Notes under the pieces: generated by a model
What the model was told of the DNA's origin: nothing
The model's database searches: none
Seen by the model: only the letters and a program-made list of their open reading frames with translations
Shown: one piece after another, positions 7,049 to 17,194 of the stretch
How positions within the stretch are numbered: position 1 is the first letter of the stretch
Layout: each line of letters opens with the position of its first letter
Translations under genes and position numbers: made by a program
NCBI RefSeq assembly: GCF_001294535.1
Contig: NZ_LGIC01000034.1
Location: forward strand, 1-64,000
Direction: 5' to 3'
DNA: 64,000 bases
From: Cypionkella psychrotolerans
GTDB taxonomy: Bacteria; Pseudomonadota; Alphaproteobacteria; Rhodobacterales; Rhodobacteraceae

Positions 7049-7309
7049 TTACGGGGTGGTTGGCGCGGGTGCCGTGCCGGTTTGCGGGGCGATGATGGCG
7101 CCCTCACCGGGGGCTGGTGTCACGGGCACTTGGGTCGTGGGTGCGGACTCAATCTGATCTTGCGGCGCGGGCGGATCGGATTTGGCGGATTCTTCAAACA
7201 GCCAATACAGGATCAGCGCGACACCAAACACCACAACCAGTGCCATGCCAATCAGCGGGCCACGGTGACGGCGCGCCTGTTTCTCGATATTCGTGTTCGG
7301 AGCGGACAT
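7049..7309 (-). CDS. small single-pass membrane protein with a Pro/Thr-rich tail
   Basis: About 86 residues: a short basic N-terminus (NIEKQARRHRG), one hydrophobic segment (PLIGMALVVVFGVALILYWL), then a periplasm-facing Pro/Ala/Thr/Gln-rich tail. I chose the ATG at 7309 (AGAAGGGA eight bases upstream) over one eight codons earlier. Proteins of this layout are common in Rhodobacterales and have no assigned function. Confidence 0.6.
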   Translation of the reverse strand: MSAPNTNIEKQARRHRGPLIGMALVVVFGVALILYWLFEESAKSDPPAPQDQIESAPTTQVPVTPAPGEGAIIAPQTGTAPAPTTP

Positions 7310-7382
7310 CGGGTTTCCCTTCTGATGAACCATTACAGAAGGGTAACGCAGGAGGGCGGCTCTTGTTCCCAGCAGGGGTTAT

Positions 7383-7452
7383 GGGGGTTTCACACCCCCA
7401 CGCGGGTTTGTGCCAAACCCGCTTCCCCCGTGGGATACTTGAGCGCAGAGGA
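7383..7452 (+). repeat. two adjacent hairpins plus a GGGATACTT-type tail
   Basis: GGGGGT-ttcac-ACCCCC (7383-7399) is followed by GCGGGTTT-gtgcc-AAACCCGC (7402-7422), both perfect stems. Then comes CCCCCGTGGGATACTTGAG with an AGAGGATGA tail (to 7452) that resembles the intergenic elements at 2687 and 36234. It lies downstream of hutU (leftward) and upstream of the small membrane-protein gene, so it may end the hut transcript. Confidence 0.5.
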
Positions 7453-7527
7453 TGATAATTTTAGTCAAATTTGCAGGGTCTTTGCAGGACCGGCGGGTGG
7501 AGCGTCCGGTCCTGCGAAGGGGTTGGG

Positions 7528-9225
7528 TCAGTTGCCCAAGATGGTGGGCAGGCGCAGGCCTTGGGCCTTGGCGTGGTCGATAGCGGTCTCGTAGCCCGCA
7601 TCGGCGTGGCGCCAGACGCCGGAAGCCGGGTCGTTCCATAGCACACGTTCGAGGCGTTTGGCGGCATCATCGGTGCCATCAGCTACGATCACCACGCCGG
7701 AGTGTTGCGAGAAGCCCATGCCGACGCCGCCGCCGTGATGCAGGGAAACCCAGGTGGCCCCGGAGGCGGTGTTGACGAGGGCGTTCAGCAGCGGCCAGTC
7801 GGAGACTGCATCCGAGCCGTCCATCATGCTTTCGGTCTCGCGGTTGGGCGAGGCGACAGAGCCTGAGTCGAGGTGATCACGACCGATGACGATGGGGGCT
7901 TTCAGTTCGCCAGACTTCACCATCTCGTTGAACATCAGGCCGGCGCGGTGACGATCGCCCAGACCGATCCAGCAGATGCGGGCAGGCAGGCCTTGGAAGG
8001 CAATGCGGTCGGCGGCCATATCCAGCCAGTTGTGCAGGTGCTTGTTTTCCGGGAACAGTTTCTTCATCGCGGCGTCGGTTTTGTAGATGTCTTCCGGGTC
8101 GCCGGACAGGGCCACCCAGCGGAACGGGCCGATGCCTTTGCAGAACAACGGGCGGATGTAGGCGGGGACGAAACCGGGGAAGGCGAAGGCGTTCTCCAGA
8201 CCTTCTTCGAGGGCGACTTGGCGGATGTTGTTGCCGTAATCTAGCGTTGGCACACCTGCGTTCCAGAAATCAACCATCGCGGCGACATGGGTGCGCATCG
8301 AGGCGCGGGCGGCTTTTTGCACCGCTGCGGGGTCGGTTTCCTGTTTTGCGCGCCATTCGGCGACGGTCCAGCCCTGCGGCAGATAGCCGTGCAGCGGGTC
8401 GTGGGCCGAGGTTTGGTCGGTGACGATATCGGGGCGGGCGGTGCCCGCCTTCATGCGGCGGACCAGTTCGGGGAAGATATCGGCGGCGTTGCCCAGCAGG
8501 CCCACCGATTTGGCTTCGCCCTTGGCGGTCCATTCGGCGATCATCGCCAAGGCTTCGTCGAGGGTATGCGCTTTGGCGTCGACGTAACGGGTGCGCAGGC
8601 GGAAATCGATGCGGGTTTCGTCACACTCCACCGCCAGACAGCAGGCTCCGGCCATCACAGCCGCCAGAGGCTGTGCGCCGCCCATACCACCCAGACCACC
8701 CGTCAAAATCCATTTGCCTTTCAGGCTGCCGTTGTAGTGCTGGCGGCCCGCTTCGGCGAAGGTTTCATAGGTGCCTTGCACGATGCCCTGTGTGCCGATG
8801 TAGATCCACGAACCCGCGGTCATCTGGCCATACATCATCAGGCCCTTTTTATCGAGGGCGTTGAAATGGTCCCAAGTCGCCCAATGCGGCACCAGATTCG
8901 AGTTGGCGATCAGCACGCGGGGGGCGTCTTTGTGGGTGCGGACGACGGCGACGGGGCGGCCGGATTGCACCACCAAGGTCTCATCGTCTTCAAGGTCTTT
9001 CAGCGTGGCGACGATGCGGTCAAAATCGCCCCAGGTGCGGGTGGCGCGACCGATGCCGCCGTAGACCACCAGCTCATGCGGGTTTTCAGCCACATCGGGA
9101 TGCAGGTTGTTCATCAGCATCCGCATGGCGGCTTCGGTCTGCCACGATTTCGCGGTGATCTCGGTGCCGGTGGCGGGGTAGATGTCGCGCATATTGTGGC
9201 GGGAATTGTCGAGCGGTTTGTTCAT
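7528..9225 (-). CDS. hutU: urocanate hydratase
   Basis: Catalyses the second step of histidine degradation, urocanate to imidazolonepropionate, in the cytoplasm using tightly bound NAD. The 565-residue length is normal. Characteristic stretches include [15 protein letters not shown] near the N-terminus, [15 protein letters not shown] for NAD binding, and the C-terminal [19 protein letters not shown] stands five bases before the ATG, and the gene follows hutH by 12 bases in a leftward hutI-hutH-hutU unit. Confidence 0.97.
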   Translation of the reverse strand: MNKPLDNSRHNMRDIYPATGTEITAKSWQTEAAMRMLMNNLHPDVAENPHELVVYGGIGRATRTWGDFDRIVATLKDLEDDETLVVQSGRPVAVVRTHKDAPRVLIANSNLVPHWATWDHFNALDKKGLMMYGQMTAGSWIYIGTQGIVQGTYETFAEAGRQHYNGSLKGKWILTGGLGGMGGAQPLAAVMAGACCLAVECDETRIDFRLRTRYVDAKAHTLDEALAMIAEWTAKGEAKSVGLLGNAADIFPELVRRMKAGTARPDIVTDQTSAHDPLHGYLPQGWTVAEWRAKQETDPAAVQKAARASMRTHVAAMVDFWNAGVPTLDYGNNIRQVALEEGLENAFAFPGFVPAYIRPLFCKGIGPFRWVALSGDPEDIYKTDAAMKKLFPENKHLHNWLDMAADRIAFQGLPARICWIGLGDRHRAGLMFNEMVKSGELKAPIVIGRDHLDSGSVASPNRETESMMDGSDAVSDWPLLNALVNTASGATWVSLHHGGGVGMGFSQHSGVVIVADGTDDAAKRLERVLWNDPASGVWRHADAGYETAIDHAKAQGLRLPTILGN

Positions 9226-9237
9226 GTCAGCCTCGGG

Positions 9238-10770
9238 TTACAAGGTGGGAAGGGTGAGGGCGGAGGCTTGGGCCAAGGCTCCGGTGGCGATCAGATTGGC
9301 GGCGGCGATCAGATCGGGGGCGAGGTAGCGATCATCGCCGAGGGTGGCGACTTCGGTGCGCAGGCGGGCGACGACGGCTTGCAGCGGGGTAGAGGTTTGC
9401 AGCGGGGCGCGGAAATCGACGCCTTGGGCGGCGCAGATGGCTTCGACGCCGAGGATGACGTTGAGGTTTTGCACCATTTTGCCAAGGCGGACAGCGCCGT
9501 GCGCGGCCATGCTGACGTGATCTTCTTGGTTGGCAGAGGTGGGGGTGCTGTCGGTCACGCAGGGCATAGCAATGTGTTTGTTTTCACTCATCAACGCCGC
9601 CGTGGTGACTTCGGCGATCATCAGGCCCGAGTTGAGGCCGGGGCGCGGGGTCAGGAACGGCGGCAGGTTGAACGACAGCACCGGATCAACCATCAGGGCG
9701 ACGCGGCGTTGCGCGATGGCTCCGATTTCTGCGAGGGCTAGGGCGATCATGTCGGCGGCGAAGCCCACCGGTTCGGCGTGGAAGTTGCCGCCAGAGACGA
9801 TCAGGCCAGCCTCGGTCAGCACAAGAGGGTTGTCGGTGGCGGCGTTGGCCTCAATTTCCAGTGTTGTCGCGGCTTGGCGCAGCACGTCCATCGCGGCACC
9901 CGTCACCTGCGGCTGGCAGCGGATGCAATAGGGGTCTTGCACGCGGGCGTCGCCCTCGATGTGGCTTTCGCGGATTTCGGAACCGGCCAGCAATTCGCGC
10001 ATGAAGGCGGCGGCTTCGATCTGGCCTGCGTGACCGCGCAAGCTGTGGATTTCGGGTTGCAGCGGCGCGGTGGAGCCCATGATGGCGTCGGTCGAGAGGG
10101 CCGACGTCACCAGTGCAGATTGCGCGGCGTTCCAGCCGTCGAACAGGCCCGCGAGGGCGAAGGCGGTGGAGAATTGCGTGCCGTTGATGAAGGCGAGACC
10201 TTCTTTCGGGCCGAGTTGCAGGGGGGTCAGGCCAGCGGCGGCGAGGGCTTTTGCCCCCGGCAGGATCTGGCCTTGGTATTCGGCTTCGCCTTCGCCGATT
10301 ATGACTGCGGTCATATGGGCAAGTGGGGCGAGGTCGCCGGAGGCCCCGACGGAACCTTGGGCGGGGATCTGGGGGGTGACGCCTTTTGCCAGCATGGCTT
10401 CGAGCAGTTCGACAAATTCCCAGCGTACGCCGGAAGCTCCGCGGCCAAAGCTGAGCAGTTTCAAGACCATCAGCAGGCGGGCGTGGCGGCGGGGGATCGC
10501 TTCGCCGACGCCGCAGCAATGCGACAGGATCAGGTTGCGTTGCAGGGTGGCGGTGTCTGCGGGGGCGATACGCATGCTGGCGAGTTTGCCGAAACCGGTG
10601 TTGACGCCGTAGACCGGGGCGTCGCCTGCTGCGGCGGCTTTGATCGCGGCGGCGGCGCGTTCGATGCCGGGCTTGGCGGCGCGGTCGAGGGTGACGGGGA
10701 GTTCGTCGCGGTAGATGCGAACCAGTTGTTCAAGGGTGGTTTGGCCGGGAGTTAGGATGAGTGCGGTCAA
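9238..10770 (-). CDS. hutH: histidine ammonia-lyase
   Basis: First step of histidine catabolism: non-oxidative deamination to urocanate. The self-forming MIO electrophile derives from Ala143-Ser144-Gly145 in [25 protein letters not shown] near residue 54 and the C-terminal [10 protein letters not shown] segment are also typical. Length is 510 residues. The start is TTG at 10770, with GGAGG six bases before it. It overlaps the hutI stop by four bases (TTGA), which implies translational coupling. Confidence 0.97.
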   Translation of the reverse strand: MTALILTPGQTTLEQLVRIYRDELPVTLDRAAKPGIERAAAAIKAAAAGDAPVYGVNTGFGKLASMRIAPADTATLQRNLILSHCCGVGEAIPRRHARLLMVLKLLSFGRGASGVRWEFVELLEAMLAKGVTPQIPAQGSVGASGDLAPLAHMTAVIIGEGEAEYQGQILPGAKALAAAGLTPLQLGPKEGLAFINGTQFSTAFALAGLFDGWNAAQSALVTSALSTDAIMGSTAPLQPEIHSLRGHAGQIEAAAFMRELLAGSEIRESHIEGDARVQDPYCIRCQPQVTGAAMDVLRQAATTLEIEANAATDNPLVLTEAGLIVSGGNFHAEPVGFAADMIALALAEIGAIAQRRVALMVDPVLSFNLPPFLTPRPGLNSGLMIAEVTTAALMSENKHIAMPCVTDSTPTSANQEDHVSMAAHGAVRLGKMVQNLNVILGVEAICAAQGVDFRAPLQTSTPLQAVVARLRTEVATLGDDRYLAPDLIAAANLIATGALAQASALTLPTL

Positions 10771-11978
10771 AGCGCGCCTCCGATGATGCGTTGATGAAGG
10801 GGGTTGAAGCCGATGCGATAGGCGAGTTCGGCGGGGTGGGATGCGTTCCAGACGGCGAGGTCGGCGGTTTGGCCGGGGGCTAGGGTGCCGTGGGTGGGTA
10901 GGCTTAGGGCGCGGGCGGCGTGGGTGGTGGCCCCGGCGAGCGCTTCGGCAGGGGTCATGCGGAACAGGGTGCAGGCCATGTTCATCGCGAGGAGGAGCGA
11001 CGACATCGGGGAGGAGCCGGGGTTCATATCGGTGGCGACGGCCATCGGGACGTTGTGTTTTCTAAGCAGCGCGATGGGGGGCATTTGGGTTTCGCGCAGG
11101 GTGTAGAACGCGCCGGGCAGGATCACGGCAACGGTGCCGGATTTGGCCATGGCGATGACGCCTGCTTCGTCGAGATATTCCAGATGGTCGGCTGAGATGG
11201 CGTTGAAGCGAGCGGCGAGGGCTGCACCGCCAAGGTTGGAGAGTTGCTCGGCGTGGAGTTTTACCGGGATATTCAGGGCGTGGGCTACGGTGAACAGCCG
11301 CTCGATTTGGGCGGGGGAGAAGGCGATGCCTTCGCAGAAACCGTCCACCGCATCGACAAGGCCTTCGGCATGGGCGGCGTGCAGGGCGGGGATGGCGACT
11401 TCGTCGATATAGGCGTCGGCGCGGTCTTTGTATTCGGGGGGAATGGCATGGGCGGCGAGGAAGCTGGTTTTGACGGTGATCTGGCGCAGGGTGCCGATTT
11501 CACGGGCGGCGCGGAGCATGCGGAGTTCGGTTTCTTGGTTCAGACCGTAGCCGGATTTGATTTCGATCACCGCAACGCCTTCGGCGATCATGGCATCGAC
11601 GAACGGCAGGGCTTGCGCCACCAGATCGTCTTGGGACGCGGTGCGGGTGGCTTTGACGGTGGAGATGATGCCGCCGCCCGCCCGCGCGACTTCTTCATAG
11701 CTTGCGCCCTGAAGCCGCATTTCAAATTCAACGGCGCGGTTGCCGCCGTGGACGACGTGGGTGTGACAGTCGATCAAAGCGGGGGTGATCAGGCGGTCGC
11801 CCATGTCTTTCTGCGGCAGGTGGGCGTGTGCGGCGGGGAGGTCAGCGCGGGGGCCGACCCATGCGATTCGGCCTTCGGACAGCACCAAAGCCGCGTCTTG
11901 GATCAGGCCATAGGGATCTAATTTTCCCTGCATCGTGGCGGCTTGCAGGCCAATAAGGGTGATCGGGGAAGGATGCAC
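10767..11978 (-). CDS. hutI: imidazolonepropionase
   Basis: Metal-dependent amidohydrolase for the third hut step, opening imidazolonepropionate to formiminoglutamate. Metal ligands appear in the strand-1 motif [10 protein letters not shown], followed by the KSGYGL, KLHAEQ and DHLEY motifs and the late Asp in ATDMNPGSS. The frame is open up to 12044, but homology starts at [10 protein letters not shown] therefore chose the GTG at 11978, which gives about 403 residues, the usual family size. It is the first gene of the leftward hut unit. Confidence 0.95.
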   Translation of the reverse strand: MHPSPITLIGLQAATMQGKLDPYGLIQDAALVLSEGRIAWVGPRADLPAAHAHLPQKDMGDRLITPALIDCHTHVVHGGNRAVEFEMRLQGASYEEVARAGGGIISTVKATRTASQDDLVAQALPFVDAMIAEGVAVIEIKSGYGLNQETELRMLRAAREIGTLRQITVKTSFLAAHAIPPEYKDRADAYIDEVAIPALHAAHAEGLVDAVDGFCEGIAFSPAQIERLFTVAHALNIPVKLHAEQLSNLGGAALAARFNAISADHLEYLDEAGVIAMAKSGTVAVILPGAFYTLRETQMPPIALLRKHNVPMAVATDMNPGSSPMSSLLLAMNMACTLFRMTPAEALAGATTHAARALSLPTHGTLAPGQTADLAVWNASHPAELAYRIGFNPLHQRIIGGAL

Positions 11979-12030
11979 GGGATGCCTCGCAAAAGCTATT
12001 GCCGAGTCGCTGTTTATGCGAGTATGTTTA

Positions 12031-12046
12031 TTATGTCTACACATAA
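12031..12046. promoter_or_regulatory. candidate HutC operator between hutI and hutF
   Basis: TTATGT-CTAC-ACATAA has perfect 6-bp arms and sits 53 bases from the hutI start and 13 bases before the hutF start. GntR/HutC-subfamily regulators bind TGT-N-ACA palindromes of this size, and hutC lies two genes away. Confidence 0.6.
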
Positions 12047-12058
12047 GGAGTCGCTGCT

Positions 12059-13417
12059 GTGATTTTTGCTACCCGCGCTTTGCTGCCCCAAGGTTGGGCT
12101 GAGAATGTCAGGATCACTGTGGCCGATGGCCATATCAGCGCCATATCCGTCGGGGCTAAGGCGCAGACGGGCGATGTGCTTGTGTCGGCGCTGCTGCCTG
12201 CGCTGGCGAACCTGCACAGCCATGCGTTTCAGCGCGCAATGGCGGGGATGACCGAGCATCGCATCGCCGGGCGGGATAGTTTCTGGACGTGGCGCGATCT
12301 GATGTATCGGTTTCTGGATCGGCTGACGCCGGAGCAGATGCAAGCCATTGCGGCGCTGGTGTTTATGGAGATGCAGGAGGCGGGCTATGCCTCAGTCGGC
12401 GAGTTCCATTATGTGCATCATCAGCCGGGTGGCGCGGTCTATGCGGATATTGCCGAGTTGTCGGGGCGGATTTTTGCTGCGGCTGATCTGACCGGGATCG
12501 GGCTGACGCATCTGCCGGTACTGTATACCTACGGCGGGGCGGGCGAGCAGCCTTTGGCCGCGGGGCAGTTGCGGTTTGGTAATGATGTGGATCGGTTTGC
12601 GCGGCTGGTTGAGGCGGCGCGGGCTTCGGCGCGATCACTGCCTGCCGATACCCGTGTGGGGATTGCGCCGCATTCGTTGCGGGCGACCAATCCGGGGGAT
12701 TTGCTGCGGGCCTTGCCGATTGCGGCGGGCAATCCGGTGCATATTCATGTGGCGGAACAACCGAAAGAGGTCGCGGATATCTCGGCTTGGCTGGGCGCGC
12801 GTCCGGTGGAATGGTTGCTGGCGAATACGCCGATCAATGACGATTGGTGCGCCATTCATGCGACGCATATGACGGAGGCGGAGACGGTTGGGTTGGCGCG
12901 TTCGGGGGCTGTGGCTGGGTTGTGCCCGATCACCGAAGCCAATCTGGGCGATGGGCCGTTCAATGGGCCGGGATGGTTGACGGCGGGCGGGGCGTTCGGG
13001 ATTGGGTCGGACAGCAATGTGCGGATTTCTTTGACAGAGGAATTGCGGACGTTGGAGTATAGCCAGCGGCTGCGCGATATTGCGCGCAATGTGATGGTTT
13101 TGGGCGAAGGCTCGGTCGGGCAGGCGATTTATCTGGGTGCGGCTAAAGGTGGCGCGCAGGCTTTGGGGCGCAAATCCGGGGCGATTGCGGTGGGGATGCT
13201 GGCGGATGTGGTGGCGATTGATCTGTCGCACCCCTCGCTCTGCGCTTTGCGGAATGATCAGATTTTGGATGGGCTGGCGTTTGCGGCATCCGATGCGGTG
13301 GTGACTGACCTGTGGTCGGCGGGGCGGCATCAGGTGCGCGGCGGGCGGCATGTGCAGCGTGATCAGATCATTGCGGGCTGGCGTGTGGCTGTGCAGGGGC
13401 TGGTGGACGCGCTATAG
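12059..13417 (+). CDS. hutF: formimidoylglutamate deiminase
   Basis: Amidohydrolase that converts N-formimidoyl-L-glutamate to N-formyl-L-glutamate and ammonia, the alternative fourth step used instead of direct HutG formiminoglutamase. Metal ligands are seen in [20 protein letters not shown] and the late [21 protein letters not shown] is typical of HutF. The start is GTG with AAGGAG eight bases upstream. It is divergent from hutI across the HutC-type palindrome and is followed by hutC. Confidence 0.95.
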   Translation: MIFATRALLPQGWAENVRITVADGHISAISVGAKAQTGDVLVSALLPALANLHSHAFQRAMAGMTEHRIAGRDSFWTWRDLMYRFLDRLTPEQMQAIAALVFMEMQEAGYASVGEFHYVHHQPGGAVYADIAELSGRIFAAADLTGIGLTHLPVLYTYGGAGEQPLAAGQLRFGNDVDRFARLVEAARASARSLPADTRVGIAPHSLRATNPGDLLRALPIAAGNPVHIHVAEQPKEVADISAWLGARPVEWLLANTPINDDWCAIHATHMTEAETVGLARSGAVAGLCPITEANLGDGPFNGPGWLTAGGAFGIGSDSNVRISLTEELRTLEYSQRLRDIARNVMVLGEGSVGQAIYLGAAKGGAQALGRKSGAIAVGMLADVVAIDLSHPSLCALRNDQILDGLAFAASDAVVTDLWSAGRHQVRGGRHVQRDQIIAGWRVAVQGLVDAL

Positions 13418-13435
13418 GGCGCTGAGGAGGCCAGC

Positions 13436-14161
13436 ATGCCAGATACTGCAAGGACCGAGACGCCAAAGGCCGAGACGACGACCTTTCGCGAGGTGATGGC
13501 CGAGATCGTGGCGCGGATCACCGAAGGCCCTTGGGGGCCGGGCACTTTGCTGCCCGGAGAGGTGGAGTTGGCGGAAGAATTCGGCGTCTCACGCACCACG
13601 ATGAACCGGGCTTTGCGCGAGGTGTCCGATCTGGGCTTTCTGGACCGCAAGCGCAAGGCGGGAACGCGGGTGCGGATGGCGCCGATCCGGCAGGCGCGGT
13701 TTGAGATGCCTGTGGTGCGCTCAGAGATTGAGAAAACCGGAGCGGAATATCGCTATGCTTTGGTCAGCCATGAGGTGGTTGTGGCCCCGGATTGGCTGCG
13801 GCTTCGGATGGGGCTGAAGGCGCGCGCAAAGGTGGTGCATCTGCTGTGTTTGCACTTTGCCGATGGCGTGGCGTTTCAGCTGGAGGACCGCTGGATCAAC
13901 GCCAGCGCATTGCCGCAGGCTTTGGAGCAGGATTTCTCGGAGGTGGGCCCGAATGAATGGCTGGTCGCGACGGTGCCATTCTCGGAAGTGGAGATCAGCT
14001 TTCTGGCAGCGGCTGCGGATGCTGTGATGGTGGCGCATCTGGATCACGCTTTGGGCGATCCGGTGTTCTGTGTCGAGCGCGCGACATGGTGGCAAAACGC
14101 CGCCGTGACACTGGTGACGTTGGCGCATCGGCGGGGATATCGGATGACGACGCGGTATTGA
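13436..14161 (+). CDS. hutC: GntR-family histidine utilisation repressor HutC
   Basis: 241 residues. The N-terminal GntR winged helix includes GTLLPGEVELAEEFGVSRTT and the helix-turn-helix continues through MNRALREVSDLG. The C-terminal UTRA-type effector domain runs from about residue 95. In related bacteria HutC is released from DNA by urocanate. It starts 18 bases after hutF and is probably co-transcribed. A stem-loop region follows the stop. Confidence 0.92.
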   Translation: MPDTARTETPKAETTTFREVMAEIVARITEGPWGPGTLLPGEVELAEEFGVSRTTMNRALREVSDLGFLDRKRKAGTRVRMAPIRQARFEMPVVRSEIEKTGAEYRYALVSHEVVVAPDWLRLRMGLKARAKVVHLLCLHFADGVAFQLEDRWINASALPQALEQDFSEVGPNEWLVATVPFSEVEISFLAAAADAVMVAHLDHALGDPVFCVERATWWQNAAVTLVTLAHRRGYRMTTRY

Positions 14162-14162
14162 G

Positions 14163-14214
14163 CAGGCATGAACCGAGAGAAAACTCTGCGGGGCAGAGTT
14201 TTCCGGTTCATTGC
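14163..14214 (+). terminator. long stem-loop after hutC
   Basis: AAAACTCTG-cgggg-CAGAGTTTT (14180-14202) forms a perfect inner stem, extended by outer AACCG/CGGTT and GCA/TGC pairs with an internal bulge. It lies immediately after the hutC stop and ends in a short T stretch, so it probably terminates the hutF-hutC transcript. Confidence 0.6.
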
Positions 14215-14272
14215 TCAAAAGGCGGAACGCCGCTTCAGCAAGGGGTGTTGATTCGCAAACCCACGGATGAAA

Positions 14273-14339
14273 ATCGGGGCGCGCCTGTCTGGTAGCTGCA
14301 TGCAAACGCGCCCGCCGGGGCAGGCAGGCGCGTCCCGAT
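14273..14339. repeat. 15-bp inverted repeat between hutC and acuI
   Basis: ATCGGGGCGCGCCTG (14273-14287) and CAGGCGCGTCCCGAT (14325-14339) pair with one mismatch across a 37-base spacer. It sits between the convergent hutC and acuI genes and may act as a terminator for acuI. Confidence 0.45.
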
Positions 14340-14380
14340 CTGTCTGCGGCCAAATCGGGAAAGACTTCCAGTGCTGCGCC

Positions 14381-15373
14381 TCAGGCGTTCACGTCGATTA
14401 CGCAACGGCCCTTGATTTGACCCGCCAAAATCTCCGCCCCCAAGCGCGGCAGGTCGGTGAGGCTGGCCATCGTCACCATCGATTCCAGCTTGTCCAGCGG
14501 CAGGTCGGTGGCAATGCGCGCCCAAGCGGCTTGGCGGTTGGCGTAGGGTTGCAGCACGGAATCAATGCCCAGCAGGTTGACGCCGCGCAGCAGGAACGGG
14601 ATCACCGAGGCGGGGAGCTGTGAGCCCCCGGCCAGACCAACCGCCGCAACCGAAGCACCGTAGTTCAGCTGACCTAAGACTCGGGCAAGCATTGCGCCAC
14701 CGACGGCATCAATGCAGCCGGACCATTGCTCAGACTCCAAGGGGCGCTTGACCGTCTCATTGATCTGGTCGCGCGCGACGATTTGAGTCGCCCCCAAGTC
14801 GCGCAGATAGCCTTCCGTCTCGGGCCGCCCGGTCACGGCAGCCACCTCATAGCCCAGACGCGCAAGGAGGGTGACGGCGACAGAGCCGACACCGCCCGCC
14901 GCCCCGGTCACCAGCACCGGCCCCTGCCCCGGCTTTAGTCCATGCGATTCCAAAGCCATCACCGCCAGCATCGCAGTCAGGCCAGCAGTGCCCACTGCCA
15001 TCGCCGCGCGGCTGGTCAAGCCTTGCGGCAACGGCACCAGCCAATCGGCTTTGACGCGGGCTTTCTGGGCGTAGCCGCCCCAATAAGCCTCCCCCACCCG
15101 CCAGCCGGTCAGCACCACTTTGTCGCCGGGTTTGTAGCGCGGATCATCCGAGGCCTCGACCGTGCCTGCAAAATCAATCCCCGGCACATGCGGGTAAGTG
15201 CGCACCATGCCGCCGCCTGAGCCCATGCACAGACCGTCTTTGTAGTTCACGGTGGAATATTCGACCGCCACCAAAACCTCACCACTCGGCAGATCGGCCA
15301 AAGTCAGGTGTTTCACGGCAGCATGGGTCGCCCCTGCGGCGTCTTTATCGACAACCAGCGCTTTGAACGTCAT
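14381..15373 (-). CDS. acuI: acrylyl-CoA reductase (NADPH), AcuI/YhdH family
   Basis: Medium-chain reductase without zinc, 330 residues. The N-terminal catalytic domain has VEYSTVNYKDGLCMGSGGG and HVPGIDFAGTV; the nucleotide-binding glycine motif is VTGAAGGVGSVAV. The YhdH/AcuI subfamily reduces acrylyl-CoA to propionyl-CoA, a step in 3-hydroxypropionate and DMSP metabolism that removes a toxic electrophile. No DMSP lyase or acuR lies beside it here, so the metabolic setting is open. It is monocistronic by spacing. Confidence 0.85.
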   Translation of the reverse strand: MTFKALVVDKDAAGATHAAVKHLTLADLPSGEVLVAVEYSTVNYKDGLCMGSGGGMVRTYPHVPGIDFAGTVEASDDPRYKPGDKVVLTGWRVGEAYWGGYAQKARVKADWLVPLPQGLTSRAAMAVGTAGLTAMLAVMALESHGLKPGQGPVLVTGAAGGVGSVAVTLLARLGYEVAAVTGRPETEGYLRDLGATQIVARDQINETVKRPLESEQWSGCIDAVGGAMLARVLGQLNYGASVAAVGLAGGSQLPASVIPFLLRGVNLLGIDSVLQPYANRQAAWARIATDLPLDKLESMVTMASLTDLPRLGAEILAGQIKGRCVIDVNA

Positions 15374-15436
15374 TTGCGGTCCTTTGCTATGGCCGATCCG
15401 GCCTTGGGGGGATGCGACACTAGGACGGCGCTGGCG

Positions 15437-16150
15437 TCAAGCCGCGTTGGGCGCGCCCAGCGGCATTGGGGCCGAGTAGTTTTCCCGCATGAAGGTCAGG
15501 AAATTGTCGCGGTATTGCCTTGTGTGGGCTGCAGCCAAGGCATCCGCGCGGTTGATGTCGCGGGCGCGGATGGCTTCCAGCATTTCGACATGCTCGTCGG
15601 TTAGAAGATAGCCGTCGTGAGTGCGCTCAATATATTGAAAATGCAGATGTAACATGCGGCGGCCTTGGTCGAGCAGGCGTTCATAAAAGGCGGTCAGATA
15701 GGGGTTCTTGCCAGCTTCGGCGATGGCCATATGGAACAGTTTATTGCCCTCGGACATGGCCAGATGATCGCCCGTCTTCACCGCCGCGACAAATTCCTTT
15801 TGACGCTGGGCGATGGCTTTCAGATCGGCGTCGGTGCGGAGTTCGGCGGCCAAACGGGTGTTCATGCGCTGCGCGATATCCAGTGCTTCAATGTATTTCG
15901 GGAAGCTGGTGACGTCGATAGGGGCGACGATGGTGGAGCGGTTGGCGAGCATCACCACCAGATATTCGCCCGCCAGCCGGATCAGGGCTTCGCGCACCGG
16001 GGACCGTGACATGGTAAACCGTTCGGCCAGCGAGGTTTCATCCAGCAACGCACCGGGCCGCAGTGCCAGCGACAGGATTTCATCGCGGATCGTCTCATAG
16101 GCGAATTTCGCGCCGGTGCCCTTGGCGCGTTTGATCTCAATTTCATCCAT
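15437..16150 (-). CDS. GntR/FadR-family (FCD) transcription regulator
   Basis: 237 residues. The N-terminal wHTH covers FAYETIRDEILSLALRPG to MSRSPVREALIRL, followed by an all-helical FCD effector domain whose metal/ligand residues include FHMAIAEAGKNPY and the His in TDEHVEMLEAI. I chose the ATG at 16150, with GGAGG eight bases upstream, although the frame stays open further. It is divergent from the DapA-family gene at 16307. Its closest relative in the window is the GntR gene at 46156, which also adjoins a DapA-family gene. Confidence 0.9.
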   Translation of the reverse strand: MDEIEIKRAKGTGAKFAYETIRDEILSLALRPGALLDETSLAERFTMSRSPVREALIRLAGEYLVVMLANRSTIVAPIDVTSFPKYIEALDIAQRMNTRLAAELRTDADLKAIAQRQKEFVAAVKTGDHLAMSEGNKLFHMAIAEAGKNPYLTAFYERLLDQGRRMLHLHFQYIERTHDGYLLTDEHVEMLEAIRARDINRADALAAAHTRQYRDNFLTFMRENYSAPMPLGAPNAA

Positions 16151-16198
16151 TGGGGCAGCCTCCGGTGGTTTGTTGAGAGATAGCGTTTCAGGCGCTTC

Positions 16199-16237
16199 GT
16201 GTCGACACAGATTATTTTTGATTTGACGTGTCGGCAC
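16199..16237. promoter_or_regulatory. candidate operator pair for the adjacent GntR regulator
   Basis: GTGTCGACAC (16199-16208) is a perfect palindrome, and GTGTCGGCAC (16228-16237) repeats it with one change, 29 bases apart. They lie in the divergent gap between the GntR gene and the DapA-family gene. The TGTCGACA core recurs in the operator at 46873. Confidence 0.6.
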
Positions 16238-16306
16238 GCTGTCGCCATGAATTGGGGCAACGCCGCGCCGGTTGTGCGGTCTCGATTCGTTTGCAAAGGA
16301 TGTCTC

Positions 16307-17191
16307 ATGCTGAAACTCTCTGGCGTCATGCCTGCCTTGGTCACGCCGTTTGATGCGGCAGGTCAGATCGACTTTGTGGCGTTCAAAACCCATCTCCAGG
16401 GGTTGCGCGCGGCGGGCGTGACGGGCTGGGTGCCGTGCGGGTCGTCGGGTGAGTATAACCTGATGTCGGATGCGGAACGTGAGGAGGTTTTGGCGTTTGT
16501 GAAGGCGTTTGCGCGGCCAGAAGAGACGTTGATTGCAGGCACCAATGCACCGCATACGGCGGGGGTGATCGCCAATACCAAGCGCGCCAAAGAATTGGGC
16601 TATGACACAGTTTTGCTGGCGACGCCATTTTACACCAAGCCGACACAGGCCGAGTTGATCAAGCATTTCAATGCCGTGCTGGATGCGGTGGATGTGAGTA
16701 TCGTGCTATATTCCTACCCCGACAAGGATGGGGTGGAACTGGGCTGGGAGGTTTTGGATGCGCTGGCGGATCATCCGCGCGTGATCGGGATCAAGGAAAG
16801 CTCGGGGTCTTTGCAGCGCGCGATTGGGATTGCAACGCGTTATGCGGGGCGGATTCAGCTGGTGTCGGGGTCGGATGACATTGCGCTGGATTTCATGTTC
16901 TGGGGCGCGGACAGTTGGATTTGCGGGCCTGCGAATTGCATGGCGCAGGCGGTGTGTGATCTGGACCGGACCTATCGCTCGGGTGATTTGATCAAGGCCA
17001 AGGCGCAGATGGCGACACTGTATACCGCGATGAACATTCTGGAATCCGGCAAGTTTGTACAGAAGCTGAAATATGGCTGCGAATTGCAGGGGGTGCCGGT
17101 GGGGGAGTGTCGGATGCCATTGGGGCCGTTGACGGCAGAGGAAAAGGCCGATTTCGCAGCGGCGATGCAGCCGATCATCAACTGGAAATAA
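16307..17191 (+). CDS. DapA-family (class I pyruvate-dependent) lyase/deaminase
   Basis: TIM-barrel enzyme of 294 residues. The Schiff-base Lys is in VIGIKESSGS, the Tyr in SIVLYSYPDKDG, and the GSSGEYNLMS loop replaces the usual GTTGE. The family includes dihydrodipicolinate synthase, N-acetylneuraminate lyase and the pyrroline-4-hydroxy-2-carboxylate deaminase of hydroxyproline degradation. The next two genes (FAD amino-acid dehydrogenase and proline-racemase family) favour the last role, as an inference. The start has AAAGGA six bases upstream. It heads a rightward cluster. Confidence 0.8.
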   Translation: MLKLSGVMPALVTPFDAAGQIDFVAFKTHLQGLRAAGVTGWVPCGSSGEYNLMSDAEREEVLAFVKAFARPEETLIAGTNAPHTAGVIANTKRAKELGYDTVLLATPFYTKPTQAELIKHFNAVLDAVDVSIVLYSYPDKDGVELGWEVLDALADHPRVIGIKESSGSLQRAIGIATRYAGRIQLVSGSDDIALDFMFWGADSWICGPANCMAQAVCDLDRTYRSGDLIKAKAQMATLYTAMNILESGKFVQKLKYGCELQGVPVGECRMPLGPLTAEEKADFAAAMQPIINWK

Positions 17192-17194
17192 GCC

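Noticed and set aside
8287-9741. Plus-strand open frame of 484 codons opposite hutU and hutH
   Set aside because: Low-complexity Gly/His/Phe-rich product spanning two unrelated genes on the other strand.
16151-16666. N-terminal extension of the first GntR regulator
   Set aside because: Overlaps the divergent promoter and the DapA-family gene; a GGAGG precedes the 16150 ATG.
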